From the NCBI RefSeq assembly GCF_000333895.2, contig NZ_ANFM02000009.1:62001-126000 (forward strand): a stretch of DNA of 64,000 bases. Direction: 5' to 3'. The translations under genes and the position numbers were made by a program. Positions 24,830 through 33,413 of the stretch are shown piece by piece (the first letter of the stretch is position 1; every line of letters begins with the position of its first letter). The notes beneath the pieces are model-generated. The model saw only the letters and a list, made by a program, of their open reading frames with translations, did no database searches and was not told the DNA's origin. The DNA comes from Grimontia indica (GTDB lineage: Bacteria > Pseudomonadota > Gammaproteobacteria > Enterobacterales > Vibrionaceae).

Positions 24830-26575
24830 ATGATCAGTCCCTTTCAGATCCCGAGAAAAACGCCGTTTGGTGTGATTGAAAAAGCGCTGGAGTCAGTGAC
24901 AGGTCTCCGGGCTTTGGATAAGCACTACCGCCGCCGTCCGGAAGGGATAGATACCGATCATTTTCTCTCCTATACCCTGGATGTGCTCGGCATTGACTAC
25001 ACCGTCTCTGCCGAGGACATGAAGAATATCCCTGCCACTGGCAGCACAGTGGTGGTGGCCAATCATCCGCTCGGTGGTGTGGAAGGGGTGATCCTCGCCA
25101 AACTACTGCGTCAGGTGCGCCCTGATATGAAAGTGCTGGCCAACTACTACCTCAAACGTATTCCCGAACTCAGTGACATCTTTATCGGCGTCGATGTGTT
25201 TGAAGGGGAGAGTGCGCGTAAGGCGAATTTGAGAGCGTTACGCGAAGCACACCAACATGTCAGCGATGGCGGTTTGCTGCTGATTTTCCCAGCCGGTGAA
25301 GTCTCGACCTTCGACGAAGATGGACAGCTCAAAGACAAGGCGTGGAGCCGTTCAGTTGCTGCCTTGGTCAAGAAGCACAAAGCGACGGCGTTACCGGTTT
25401 ACATTGGCGGTCAGAACAGCCGCAAATTCTATCGGGCTGGGCGTATCCACCCGCTGCTCCGCACCGCAATGCTGGCGCGTGAATTGCTCAATAAACGCGG
25501 TGACTCCATCCCACTTTCCATTGGTGAACCTATCCCGTGGAAAGAGTGTCGTGCATTTGAAAATGACGACGCCTTGGTCAATTACCTCAGGCTCAATACT
25601 TACTTGCTCAACCGTGAACAAGCGGTGACGGCTGTTGAGTTGGAACAGACAGGCGAACCCATCATTGCGCCGCAGTCTGTCGATGCGATAGAACAGGAAC
25701 TGACAACATTACCAGCGCAAGCAAAACTTCTGTCATCCAATGAGTTTGATGTTTATTGCACGGAAAGTACGCATATTCCGGTGATCCTTCAGGAAATCGG
25801 CAGAATGCGCGAAGTGAATTTCCGCGCTGTCGGTGAAGGCACTGGCATGGCTTGTGATATCGACGAATATGACGATTACTACCTGCATCTGTTTATCTGG
25901 GATCGGGAAGCGCGGCAAATGGTCGGCGCATATCGCTTGGGTAAAGTGCAGGGAATTGTGGCTGAGAAAGGGTTGAATGGACTCTATTCACGCAGCTTGT
26001 TCCAATACGACGAGCGCTTTGTTGAAAGCATGGGTAACTCGCTGGAAATGGGCCGTTCGGTGATTGATGAAAAGTACCAGCGAAGCTTGTCAGCCTTACT
26101 GCTGCTCTGGAAGGGGATTGCAGCTTACGTGAGCAAACATCCTGATATCACCACCCTGTTTGGTCCGGTCAGCATTAGTAACGATTATCCGCTAACAGCA
26201 CGTCGTTTGTTGGCCGAGAGCCTGAGCGTGCACCACTACGACGAGGACATAGCGCAGCTGGTGGCACCGACCACACCGCTGGAAACATCCGCACCTGTGC
26301 CTTGGCATACCTCCATGCTGGCAGGATTGGGTGATTTACAGCTGTTATCGCGAGTGATCAGCCGTATGAGTCAGGGGTTGGGTGTGCCAGTGCTATTGAG
26401 ACAATATCTTGGTCTGAATGGCAAGCTGGTGTGCTTTAACGTGGATCCTGCGTTCAACAATGCGTTGGATGGCCTGATTATGGTGGATTTACGCAATGTG
26501 CCTGCTAAGACGCTCGGCAGATACATGGGCAAAGAGCAAGCGGAAACCTATCTCGACCACCATCTGCAAAAATAG
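24830..26575 (+). CDS. olsF: OlsF-like bifunctional acyltransferase (ornithine lipid synthase type)
   Basis: A 581-residue fusion. Residues about 50-250 are a PlsC/OlsA-like acyltransferase with VVVANHPLGGVEGV (His79 and an acidic residue six positions later, Glu rather than the commoner Asp) and LLIFPAGEVSTF. Residues about 300-570 are an OlsB/hemolysin-type acyl-ACP N-acyltransferase of GNAT ancestry: REVNFRAVGEGTG, DIDEYDDYYLHLFIWDREAR and LEMGRSVIDEKYQRSLSALL. This order matches OlsF enzymes, which make ornithine lipids by N- then O-acylation of ornithine. Membrane association is expected. Ornithine lipids replace phospholipids during phosphate stress; no Pho box was identified. The gene symbol is by family resemblance; a related aminolipid product is possible. 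Confidence 0.85.
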   Translation: MISPFQIPRKTPFGVIEKALESVTGLRALDKHYRRRPEGIDTDHFLSYTLDVLGIDYTVSAEDMKNIPATGSTVVVANHPLGGVEGVILAKLLRQVRPDMKVLANYYLKRIPELSDIFIGVDVFEGESARKANLRALREAHQHVSDGGLLLIFPAGEVSTFDEDGQLKDKAWSRSVAALVKKHKATALPVYIGGQNSRKFYRAGRIHPLLRTAMLARELLNKRGDSIPLSIGEPIPWKECRAFENDDALVNYLRLNTYLLNREQAVTAVELEQTGEPIIAPQSVDAIEQELTTLPAQAKLLSSNEFDVYCTESTHIPVILQEIGRMREVNFRAVGEGTGMACDIDEYDDYYLHLFIWDREARQMVGAYRLGKVQGIVAEKGLNGLYSRSLFQYDERFVESMGNSLEMGRSVIDEKYQRSLSALLLLWKGIAAYVSKHPDITTLFGPVSISNDYPLTARRLLAESLSVHHYDEDIAQLVAPTTPLETSAPVPWHTSMLAGLGDLQLLSRVISRMSQGLGVPVLLRQYLGLNGKLVCFNVDPAFNNALDGLIMVDLRNVPAKTLGRYMGKEQAETYLDHHLQK

Positions 26576-26696
26576 ATGGTATCTGTTTTTTACTGGAAAC
26601 GTGTTTTGGCGACAATTCCTCGCTAATCAATTTAACAATCAACGTCCCAATAACGGTACTTTTTTTTAATTGTGCTGTGTCATCATTATTGCTCAT
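26505..26696 (-). CDS. Possible small ORF antisense to the end of the OlsF-like gene
   Basis: A 63-codon frame starts MSNNDDTAQLKKSTVIGTLI and has an AGGGAG site nine bases before its ATG. The first about 40 codons lie in otherwise empty sequence and have ordinary composition. The last about 24 are antisense to the acyltransferase gene and read like noise (CPCICRAS). I recognise no family and consider it doubtful. Confidence 0.2.
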   Translation of the reverse strand: MSNNDDTAQLKKSTVIGTLIVKLISEELSPKHVSSKKQIPSIFADGGRDRFPLALCPCICRAS

Positions 26697-26887
26697 GTCT
26701 GGTTACTCCCTGGGCTGAATACAGCGGAGCTTGCGCGGTTAACATGCATCCATTGTACTTTCTGTGTCTCAAATCGACCTCGGTTAGGCTCAATGCAGGC
26801 TAAACGCTCCATGGCTCCTAAATCACTTTAACTATCAGTAATCCTCTATTTTCTGAGCGATTACCCCAACAAGATAGGGAATGAGTT
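26576..26887. other. Intergenic region upstream of the ketopantoate-reductase-like gene
   Basis: Roughly 310 bases, AT-rich in its first half. Apart from the doubtful reverse-strand small ORF and presumably the promoter of the following gene, I see no repeat, RNA gene or clear terminator. Confidence 0.5.
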
Positions 26888-27823
26888 ATGCGAATTGCGA
26901 TGCTAGGAGCTGGCGCAATGGGGTCTGTTATTGGAGGGCATTTAGCACTTACTGATAACGATGTGGTTTTGATTAATATTGATCCTGAATTTGTAGAAGC
27001 AGTAAACAAATCTGGGTTGATATTGGAAACAGGTAATGCAGAGCACATCGTGAAAGTGCTTGCTGTCACTGAAACACAACACCTCGAGCCATTTGACTTA
27101 GTAATAGTGTTGGTCAAAAGCTTTCACACCCAAGCAGCGATTGAGTCAGCCATTAATCTGGTGGGAGAAAATACCATGGTCATGTCTCTGCAGAATGGCT
27201 TAGGGCAAGAGTCTTTGCTATCAGAGGTAGTAGGCCGTGAGCATGTTATTGCGGGAAAAACCTATGTCGGTGGCATGATGCTGACTCCAGGAAAGGTTAA
27301 GGCCGGCGTCGCGGATAAAGAGACGATTATTGGTGAGATTGATGGTCAACTGACCCCAAGAATCAAAGAAGTTGAGCGTATCTTTAATGACGCTGGTCTG
27401 AAGACGGTTGCCACTGACAACATCATGGGAGCAATGTGGGATAAGTTATTGATTAATGTTGCCGCAGGGGCGCTCTCAGCTATTACTGGATTGAATTTTG
27501 GTAATCTCTACGACATACCTTCAATTAAACAAACAGGTGTTGAGGCTGTTGCTGAGGCAATGAGAGTGGCAAGTGCATTGGGTGTGACACTGTCATTAGC
27601 CGATCCTGAGGAAGCATGGGTCAAAGCATCAGCAGGACTTCCTTTTGACTTCAAACCCTCTGTTCTTCAAAGCATCGAAAATGGAATGACGACTGAGATT
27701 GATTTTATCAACGGCTTTGTGGTTAGTCAGGGGAAAGCGGTAGGGATTCCAACGCCGGTTAACGCCACATTGGTTGCCTGCTTAAAGGGCGTAGAGAGAG
27801 GACTCAACCCTAAAAAAGCTTAA
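26888..27823 (+). CDS. 2-dehydropantoate 2-reductase family protein
   Basis: A 311-residue NADPH-dependent reductase. The Rossmann motif is MRIAMLGAGAMGSVIGGHLA. NADPH/substrate-site markers include SLQNGLGQE (Asn103) and the family's catalytic lysine in MWDKLLINVA (Lys186), with TTEIDFINGFVVSQGKAVGI in the C-terminal domain. True PanE reduces ketopantoate to pantoate in coenzyme A synthesis. Several paralogues act on other 2-oxo acids, so panE is not assigned. Its third-position use looks more A/T-rich than neighbours such as the acyltransferase gene, which hints at a separate origin. It ends at a strong terminator. Confidence 0.85.
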   Translation: MRIAMLGAGAMGSVIGGHLALTDNDVVLINIDPEFVEAVNKSGLILETGNAEHIVKVLAVTETQHLEPFDLVIVLVKSFHTQAAIESAINLVGENTMVMSLQNGLGQESLLSEVVGREHVIAGKTYVGGMMLTPGKVKAGVADKETIIGEIDGQLTPRIKEVERIFNDAGLKTVATDNIMGAMWDKLLINVAAGALSAITGLNFGNLYDIPSIKQTGVEAVAEAMRVASALGVTLSLADPEEAWVKASAGLPFDFKPSVLQSIENGMTTEIDFINGFVVSQGKAVGIPTPVNATLVACLKGVERGLNPKKA

Positions 27824-27830
27824 ATTTCAA

Positions 27831-27857
27831 AAAAAGCGCCAGAACCCGGCGCTTTTT
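27831..27857. terminator. Bidirectional intrinsic terminator
   Basis: AAAAAGCGCC and GGCGCTTTTT pair perfectly around AGAACCC, between the ketopantoate-reductase-like gene and the convergent YfaZ-type gene. Confidence 0.92.
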
Positions 27858-27870
27858 ATGTTCATAACAG

Positions 27871-28386
27871 TTAGAAATTCAGGCTGGCACCGACACCAAC
27901 AGAGCTAGTTTCTGCACTGCCCGCATCACGGTAAGTCAGTTCTACTGCAAGGCCAGGACCAATACCCGGAGACAGGTTAATACCTACCGCGCCCAGCAGA
28001 CCCCAACCATCTTCTTTTTCCATCGCATAAGTATTGTCGTAATAGTTGCCACCGCCACGTACATACACATCACCCAGGACGATAGGAATGTTCACCTGAA
28101 GTGCTAAAGGGATTGAGGTAGAGGTGAAGTCTTGATCGACGCCGTTTTCATCTGGAATATCGGCGGTGGTTTCGCCGTAGCCAGTGTAAATACTGGTGAA
28201 ATCATTCAGGTGCAGTTTACCGTTGATGGCCCAGAAGTAACCGGTGGCGCTGCGGCCTTTGTATTTCACATCAGTGAGCCCAGCGTCTGCCCCCACTGAG
28301 AGTGGGAGAACCAGCGCAGAGGCTGAAGTAGCAAAAAGCGCTGAGCTCAATGCGGCCAGCGTTATCAGTTTCTTAGATTTAGCCAT
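27871..28386 (-). CDS. YfaZ-family outer-membrane beta-barrel protein
   Basis: A 171-residue protein with a signal peptide (AKSKKLITLAALSSALFA, cut after SASA) and alternating strands ending in the aromatic C-terminus GASLNF expected for outer-membrane assembly. GYFWAINGKLHLNDFTSIYT, DVYVRGGGNYYDNTYAMEKE and LSPGIGPGLAVELTYRDAG resemble the YfaZ family of small predicted porins. Substrate unknown. The ATG after AGGGTGACC is used; the frame is open for 88 more codons upstream, but that region has no signal peptide and a stray composition. It is transcribed singly. Confidence 0.85.
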   Translation of the reverse strand: MAKSKKLITLAALSSALFATSASALVLPLSVGADAGLTDVKYKGRSATGYFWAINGKLHLNDFTSIYTGYGETTADIPDENGVDQDFTSTSIPLALQVNIPIVLGDVYVRGGGNYYDNTYAMEKEDGWGLLGAVGINLSPGIGPGLAVELTYRDAGSAETSSVGVGASLNF

Positions 28387-28531
28387 GTGGTCACCCTGTA
28401 GCAAGTTTGCGACAAAACATATGGAATTCAGTTTAGGAGTGAATCGGCGGGAAAGTGGGGCAACTGGGCAGCTTTTGGCAACAAGATCAGATATTTGTGA
28501 GCTGTACCCAAACAATCTGCTGTGGAAGTGA

Positions 28532-28554
28532 CAAAAACGGCACCCGAAGGTGCC
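28532..28554 (-). terminator. Intrinsic terminator after the DUF445 gene
   Basis: On the reverse strand GGCACC, TTCG and GGTGCC form a tetraloop hairpin followed by G and five Ts, 26 bases beyond the DUF445 stop codon. Confidence 0.88.
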
Positions 28555-28580
28555 ACAATCAATGGGGAGGGGAGGCTGTA

Positions 28581-29288
28581 TCAGGCGGCAACCAGCGCAG
28601 AAATCACGCCAATCACACCACCGAAAACACCACCCCAGACGACCAGCCAACCCAGGTGCTCGCGGATCATCTTCTGAACGATTTCTTTGACCATTTCTGG
28701 TGTCAGCTCATCCAGGCGTTGCTCGATAACAGACTCGATGTTAGCCGTGATGTCGCCCATCATTTCCGGTTGTTCAATTTGGCCTTTCAGCGCTTCACGG
28801 AAGTTATCCTGCTGAGTAATGTCGACCACTGAGGTTTTCATTTTCTCTACGAATGGCTGACGCAGTGGTGCCAGTGCTTCCGAACCGCCCATCATGGCAA
28901 GCATGCCACCAAATGGACTGTTGTTAATCACTTCCACCAAGCCATCAAACGTTGGATTGAAGTCGATTTGTTCAATCACAGGTTCAAGGTTCAAAGCTGC
29001 ACCGCCAGACATTTCTTTATTCAGAAAACGATCAACATTTTCCTTGGTGAAGAACTGATCCATCATCAATGATTTGATGCCAAGCTTGAACGCCTCAAAA
29101 CGTGCCTGAATAACGCCAGAACCGTAAAGCCCCGGCACCTTTTCAAACAGCATGTGTACAGCCAGCAAGTTGGTCAGCGAACCTGACAGCGCAAATAAAC
29201 CACCATAAAGTGCCAGTGGCTCTTCAAAGTAGTAACCCGCAGCGAACACGGCTGCTGCGATAAGATTGGTCAAAAAGCTTTTGTTCAT
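28581..29288 (-). CDS. DUF445 membrane protein
   Basis: A 235-residue protein with N-terminal hydrophobic helices (FLTNLIAAAVFAAGYYF, LYGGLFALSGSLTNLLAVHM), a cytosolic or periplasmic helical middle and a C-terminal helix (LVVWGGVFGGVIGVISALVA). The segment LTNLLAVHMLFEKVPGLYGS is the hallmark of DUF445/YheB-type proteins. Function is unknown. It is monocistronic and closed by a tetraloop terminator. The start directly precedes NKSFLTNLIA, a normal membrane-protein N-terminus. Confidence 0.85.
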   Translation of the reverse strand: MNKSFLTNLIAAAVFAAGYYFEEPLALYGGLFALSGSLTNLLAVHMLFEKVPGLYGSGVIQARFEAFKLGIKSLMMDQFFTKENVDRFLNKEMSGGAALNLEPVIEQIDFNPTFDGLVEVINNSPFGGMLAMMGGSEALAPLRQPFVEKMKTSVVDITQQDNFREALKGQIEQPEMMGDITANIESVIEQRLDELTPEMVKEIVQKMIREHLGWLVVWGGVFGGVIGVISALVAA

Positions 29289-29367
29289 TGTTTTTGCTCA
29301 ATTTGTGTACTTGGAAATGGCGATGATTTTAGTCAAAGCGAGGACAACGAACAATATGGCTTTTCAC

Positions 29368-30126
29368 TCAAAATAGCGGAATGAAGGATTGGCTATCGCG
29401 AATCTCGCTAAACACTCGTCTCAGTGCTTCTTGCGAAAAACTGTGCGCGTAGTTCCCCATGCTGACCCGATTGACACCCAGTCGTTGCAGTGCGCCGAAT
29501 TCTGGCAGGGTCGGTGTACACATCACATTGAGAGGAAGAGCACAGGCATCAACTGCAGCTTTGATATCTTCCGGCTTCGAGATAAAAGGTACAAACAGAC
29601 CATCAGCGCCTGCATTGGCATAATGCTGCGCCCGCTCAAGCGTTTCTTCCTTCGCGTTATCTAACCCAAGTAAAAACGTATCAGTACGGACATTGATAAA
29701 CACTTCTCTTCGTTGACTGCCCACCAACTTGATGACATTCCTAAGTTTCTGTTGGAATTCCACCATGCTTTCGAGCTTTCTCTCGCCTGCCAGCACCTTG
29801 CTGTCTTCAATGTTGATGCCTTTGACGCCCATCGCGATGAGTGTGCGAATATTCCCGGCAATTTGATCTGCGCTTTCCCCATAGCCAGATTCAATATCCA
29901 CATTCAGTGGTAAGGTCGAGCATGCAAGAATCCGCCTGACGACGAACAAGAGCTCGTCGAAGGTCATGGCTTCGCCATCTTCATAACCGAGTGAGTGAGC
30001 GATGGCAGCGCTGGAGGTCCCAATTGCAGGATATCCTTCAAATTCGGCAGTTTTGGCGCTGTTTGCATCCCAGACATTTGCTAATACATAAAGGTGGTCA
30101 TGAGTAGATAGTTGATAAAAATCCAT
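29368..30126 (-). CDS. Isocitrate lyase/PEP mutase-family enzyme
   Basis: A 252-residue TIM-barrel enzyme. ANVWDANSAKTAEFEGYPAI and GTSSAAIAHSLGYEDGE are typical N-terminal motifs. NVDIESGYGES and INIEDSK supply the Mg-binding Asp and Glu, and VRTDTFLLG and GADGLFVPFI follow. The family cleaves or isomerises 2-oxo-type C-C or P-C bonds (2-methylisocitrate lyase, oxaloacetate decarboxylase, PEP mutase). The lyase KKCGH loop is not present, so isocitrate or methylisocitrate lysis is unlikely and an oxaloacetate-decarboxylase-like or unknown activity is more probable. It is monocistronic. Confidence 0.83.
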   Translation of the reverse strand: MDFYQLSTHDHLYVLANVWDANSAKTAEFEGYPAIGTSSAAIAHSLGYEDGEAMTFDELLFVVRRILACSTLPLNVDIESGYGESADQIAGNIRTLIAMGVKGINIEDSKVLAGERKLESMVEFQQKLRNVIKLVGSQRREVFINVRTDTFLLGLDNAKEETLERAQHYANAGADGLFVPFISKPEDIKAAVDACALPLNVMCTPTLPEFGALQRLGVNRVSMGNYAHSFSQEALRRVFSEIRDSQSFIPLF

Positions 30127-30341
30127 GCGGTACTCCGTTTTTCTGTGTGAAGTTGGGAATACTTTATCGAGTTTATTTCAGGTCTCTGGCTGAAAACGGA
30201 ACTGAACCCAAACGATTGAAAAATTGGGGTAATCGGTAACGCGAAGTTAGAGACATGGCTCAGAGTTGAAGCATGAACATTTACCAGATGGATAGGCCGC
30301 ACCTACACTCATTGCGTTGACTGAATAGATAAAGAACCGAC

Positions 30342-31031
30342 ATGCTGCTTCGAACAGGGATTGCCTTTTTACTGACGTTCGCATTGACGGCCTGCAGTGC
30401 GGGTAACCGTCCCTTTGAATTTAAAAATCTTGCCAAATCAGACATGGACTTGATTACGGATATTCACATACTGGAAATCCGCGATGCGATACGTGATCTC
30501 ACCGTAAAACTCTACAAAAGAAACCCAAGAGAGTTGGCTAAAGTGCCAGAGATGACGGTTTCTGGACGTCTGGATTCTTTTATGACGGTTCAACGGCCTG
30601 AAGGCGGCTATGCAGAGCTGGGTGGATTGGATGGGGTAGATGCGCTTTATCTGGCCTTTTCTGAGGAGTATGAAGGTGACCGGGTGTTTGCTTTGATGGT
30701 TGGTATCACCGGGATGATCAGCGCCAGTTACAACAATCAGTTGGAGTTTTACCTCCTCGACGATATCGATCAGCAAAAGCTCTATAACAGCGCCCGTAAT
30801 CTGGAAACGGTGGCTTGGTTGCTCAATACACGGAAAGACATCAATGGTGATTTGATGCTACTGAGCAACGGTATCGCGTTGGATGGTACCCCAAACTACA
30901 GCTATGAGCGCGTGTTGGCGAAAATGATCGTGATTCAGGACATGATGGCTAAAATGGTCGCTGACAGCACCAACCGTCATATTAATCAGGTTGTCCATGG
31001 TGTGGCATCAATGACATTCTTCCCCATCTGA
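30342..31031 (+). CDS. Predicted lipoprotein of unknown function
   Basis: A 229-residue protein with a lipobox signal peptide (LLRTGIAFLLTFALTACSAG, Cys18 in LTAC). The mature part is largely helical: DMDLITDIHILEIRDAIRDL, LTVKLYKRNPRELAKV, a glycine-rich PEGGYAELGGLDGVDALYLA patch, and VFALMVGITGMISASYNNQL, which could contact membrane. I do not recognise the family, although the length and conserved-looking motifs suggest a genuine envelope protein. The residue after Cys is Ser, compatible with outer-membrane sorting. It is isolated, with about 215 bases upstream and 190 downstream before the next frame. Confidence 0.7.
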   Translation: MLLRTGIAFLLTFALTACSAGNRPFEFKNLAKSDMDLITDIHILEIRDAIRDLTVKLYKRNPRELAKVPEMTVSGRLDSFMTVQRPEGGYAELGGLDGVDALYLAFSEEYEGDRVFALMVGITGMISASYNNQLEFYLLDDIDQQKLYNSARNLETVAWLLNTRKDINGDLMLLSNGIALDGTPNYSYERVLAKMIVIQDMMAKMVADSTNRHINQVVHGVASMTFFPI

Positions 31032-31136
31032 ATTGCCTTCTTTTTGATACAAACATCCCGTAAGGAAACGATTGGTCTCACTCGTTTATAACTGTGAACT
31101 GACAGTCAGCTTTAATCCCCCAAACATAAATTGCCA

Positions 31137-31212
31137 AAAAAGTACCAGTAAAGGTGTAGGCATTTTACTCCCCTTATTAGGAAACGTTTAATATTCTTTA
31201 TTGGTACTTTTT
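31137..31212. promoter_or_regulatory. Inverted repeat with nested hairpin upstream of an orphan gene
   Basis: AAAAAGTACCA and TGGTACTTTTT are exact reverse complements 54 bases apart; between them GTAAA and TTTAC can pair across 11 bases. The right arm with its five Ts resembles an attenuator terminator and ends seven bases before the predicted start of the next gene. Function is not known. Confidence 0.45.
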
Positions 31213-31219
31213 CTGTAAA

Positions 31220-31780
31220 GTGTTTAGTTATTTAACTCCCCTTGTTTCAATTAAGAGTCACAATGGATTCTATTTAATTACGTTCATTACAAATACCCTT
31301 GTTTCTCTGATTGAAACGCGTAGTCAAGGATCAAAACTCTCTCTTCTCGATGTTCGCTACCCGGCTTATGAGTTGGAAATGCTTTACCGTGACCGGATTT
31401 GGCCCGTGCGTTCAGCCATCATGGATTTAAATTATCCTAAGTGCTCACGACCAAGAGGCGTGAGCAGAAAAATACTCACAGAAGCAGCGAGTGGTGTGGG
31501 TGCAAATATTCACATTCAAGGAGAAAAGGGACGCTACGAGGTTGTGTACTCTCCACCAGATGGCTTTATCACAACGTTGGAGTTCTCTTTAGGTGGTTAT
31601 GGTAGACACTTAAATGTGTCGGCCACCTTGTATTCAGGGCATCGGATCGCTTTATCTGCTTGCTTTGGCAGTTCAAACAGCATTTGGATTGCTGATCGGG
31701 AGGGCTTAATTGTCGCTATTCAAGATGCATTGACCTTGGTCTCTGCAATAAACCGCCATTTTGCAGGAGTCAGCCAATAA
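31220..31780 (+). CDS. Orphan hypothetical protein
   Basis: A 186-codon frame that starts at GTG (or at ATG 31379, giving 133 residues). I recognise no domain. The C-terminal two thirds look protein-like: GRYEVVYSPPDGFITTLEFS, LNVSATLYSGHRIALSACFG and EGLIVAIQDALTLVSAINRH suggest a beta sheet followed by a helix. The first 53 codons have no signal peptide and no good ribosome site, and the leader holds an inverted repeat. Base composition of the leader and N-terminal part is markedly AT-rich compared with neighbours, suggesting acquired DNA. It converges on the hybrid kinase gene, with seven bases between stops. Confidence 0.55.
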   Translation: MFSYLTPLVSIKSHNGFYLITFITNTLVSLIETRSQGSKLSLLDVRYPAYELEMLYRDRIWPVRSAIMDLNYPKCSRPRGVSRKILTEAASGVGANIHIQGEKGRYEVVYSPPDGFITTLEFSLGGYGRHLNVSATLYSGHRIALSACFGSSNSIWIADREGLIVAIQDALTLVSAINRHFAGVSQ

Positions 31781-31787
31781 GGGCATT

Positions 31788-33413
31788 TTACTGCCCTCGG
31801 GCACTCAATATAGAGCGGATGTGTACGATCAGTTCATTAACCCGCAAAGGCTTTAACAAAAAGCCCTGAAGCTGTTGGCTTTCACCAATCTGGTCAGCAA
31901 AGTCATTCAATCCGGTGTAAAGCACCACAGGCAGTTCAGGGCTGTGCTTGCGCGCTTCATTGATAAGCTGTAACCCGGTGAGTTGTGGCATGGCCTGGTC
32001 GGTGACCAGAATCTGGTATTTATCAGGCGTTTTCCCTATTTCCCAAAGCGCTTCGCTTGGGTCGCTGAAGGTATCAACCTGCAGACCGAAAATCGGCAGC
32101 GTTGCTTTTACTACTTCAAGCATGATTTCTTCATCATCGACGAAGATGACTTTGGGCTGATGAAGATCAGCATCCAGCGGAATGCCAGACGAAACCAGAT
32201 TCTCGGAATGTATAACGTGGTTTTCTGAGCGTTTGCTGCAGAGCGGAAGGTAGACGGTGAACTCTGTGCCTTCGTTTAGTTTGGTTTTAACGCTGATCCC
32301 ACCTTGGTATCGGCTGATAATTCCATGAACGATGGCCAATCCCATGCCCGTACCTTCACCGTGCGCCCGGGTGGTGAAAAACGGTTCGTAGATATGTTCC
32401 AGCACTTTATCAACGATACCTACCCCGTTATCAATGATAGTGATTTTGGCGAACATGCCCGGTTGTGCCAGCCATTCAGATTCGATGTTTTCTTGAGTCA
32501 GTTCAACGGCGGAAACGTCAAAGCGGATTTTGCCTTCAAGACCTTGGCAGGCGTGATTTGCGTTGATGAGAAGATTGGTGAGTAACTGATGAATATGGGT
32601 GCTGTCGGCATGAATGATCAGGATTTCTTCCGGCAACGTGAGTGCGAGATTTGAGGTGAAGGCTTTGCTCATTTCCAATGCGCAGGTGACATCCTGACAA
32701 AGACGGTTAAGGTCCAGTTCTGTTCGGTCTTCATCCTGTTTCCGACTGAATGTGAGGATCTGCTTTACCAATAATCGCCCACGATCTAACACATCTTCAA
32801 GCTTCTCTAAGTGCTCGCCAACACGCTCGTAAGTTGGGGTGCTTTCCAGTTTAAGCGTGATTAAATCCGCCAGCCCGAAAGCAATCCCCAGCAGGTTATT
32901 AAACTCATGGGCAATCCCCCCTGCAAACGCGCCCAGCGCCTCCATTTTTTTGGCTTGCATTAACTGAGCGGCGAGCTGGTGGTTAAGCTCATCACTCTGC
33001 TTTTGTCGGGTGATGTCTTTATCAATCCCCACCATGCGCAGCGCCACACCATTTTCATCCCTCTCAACCACTTTGCCGCGATCGAGATTCCAACGGTATT
33101 GGCCATTCTTCATCCGAAGCCGGTTTTCATGCTCATGGAGTTCAACTTCACCGTTGATATGAGCCCGCAGTGCTTTCCAGGTAGATTCAACATCATCAGG
33201 ATGCAGCATAGATTGCCACTGCTCAATGGTGGAGGAGACTTCCTGATTCTCATAACCCAGCGTTTCATACCAGCTGCCAGTCAGGTAGAGCTTGTTCTCT
33301 GTGATTTGCCAGTCATAGATACCATCAGATGCAATATCGATGGCGTGTCTGAGTCGTTCGTTCTCGGCTTCAAGTTGAGCGATACGTTTTCGCAGCTCAT
33401 CGTTTTCAGACAT
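31788..33413 (-). CDS. Hybrid sensor histidine kinase with PAS and receiver domains
   Basis: A 541-residue soluble kinase; no transmembrane helix is visible. A short coiled coil (about 1-25) leads to a PAS/PAC module (about 25-137: GIYDWQITENKLYLTGSWYE, LHPDDVESTW, MVGIDKDITRQKQ). HisKA follows with His169 (FAGGIAHEFNNLLGIAFGLA), then HATPase (LLINANHACQG, IIDNGVGI, GTGMGLAIVHGII) and a C-terminal receiver with Asp472 in VTDQAMPQ and Lys in LLKPLR. It should sense a cytosolic signal and phosphorylate its own receiver and possibly the REC-EAL protein of the same operon. Its start overlaps the DUF6614 gene by eight bases, indicating translational coupling. Confidence 0.92.
   Translation of the reverse strand: MSENDELRKRIAQLEAENERLRHAIDIASDGIYDWQITENKLYLTGSWYETLGYENQEVSSTIEQWQSMLHPDDVESTWKALRAHINGEVELHEHENRLRMKNGQYRWNLDRGKVVERDENGVALRMVGIDKDITRQKQSDELNHQLAAQLMQAKKMEALGAFAGGIAHEFNNLLGIAFGLADLITLKLESTPTYERVGEHLEKLEDVLDRGRLLVKQILTFSRKQDEDRTELDLNRLCQDVTCALEMSKAFTSNLALTLPEEILIIHADSTHIHQLLTNLLINANHACQGLEGKIRFDVSAVELTQENIESEWLAQPGMFAKITIIDNGVGIVDKVLEHIYEPFFTTRAHGEGTGMGLAIVHGIISRYQGGISVKTKLNEGTEFTVYLPLCSKRSENHVIHSENLVSSGIPLDADLHQPKVIFVDDEEIMLEVVKATLPIFGLQVDTFSDPSEALWEIGKTPDKYQILVTDQAMPQLTGLQLINEARKHSPELPVVLYTGLNDFADQIGESQQLQGFLLKPLRVNELIVHIRSILSARGQ

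Noticed and set aside
28387-28650. 88-codon N-terminal extension of the YfaZ-type protein.
   Set aside because: The signal peptide must be N-terminal; the ATG at 28386 has a good ribosome site and the upstream residues read as noise.
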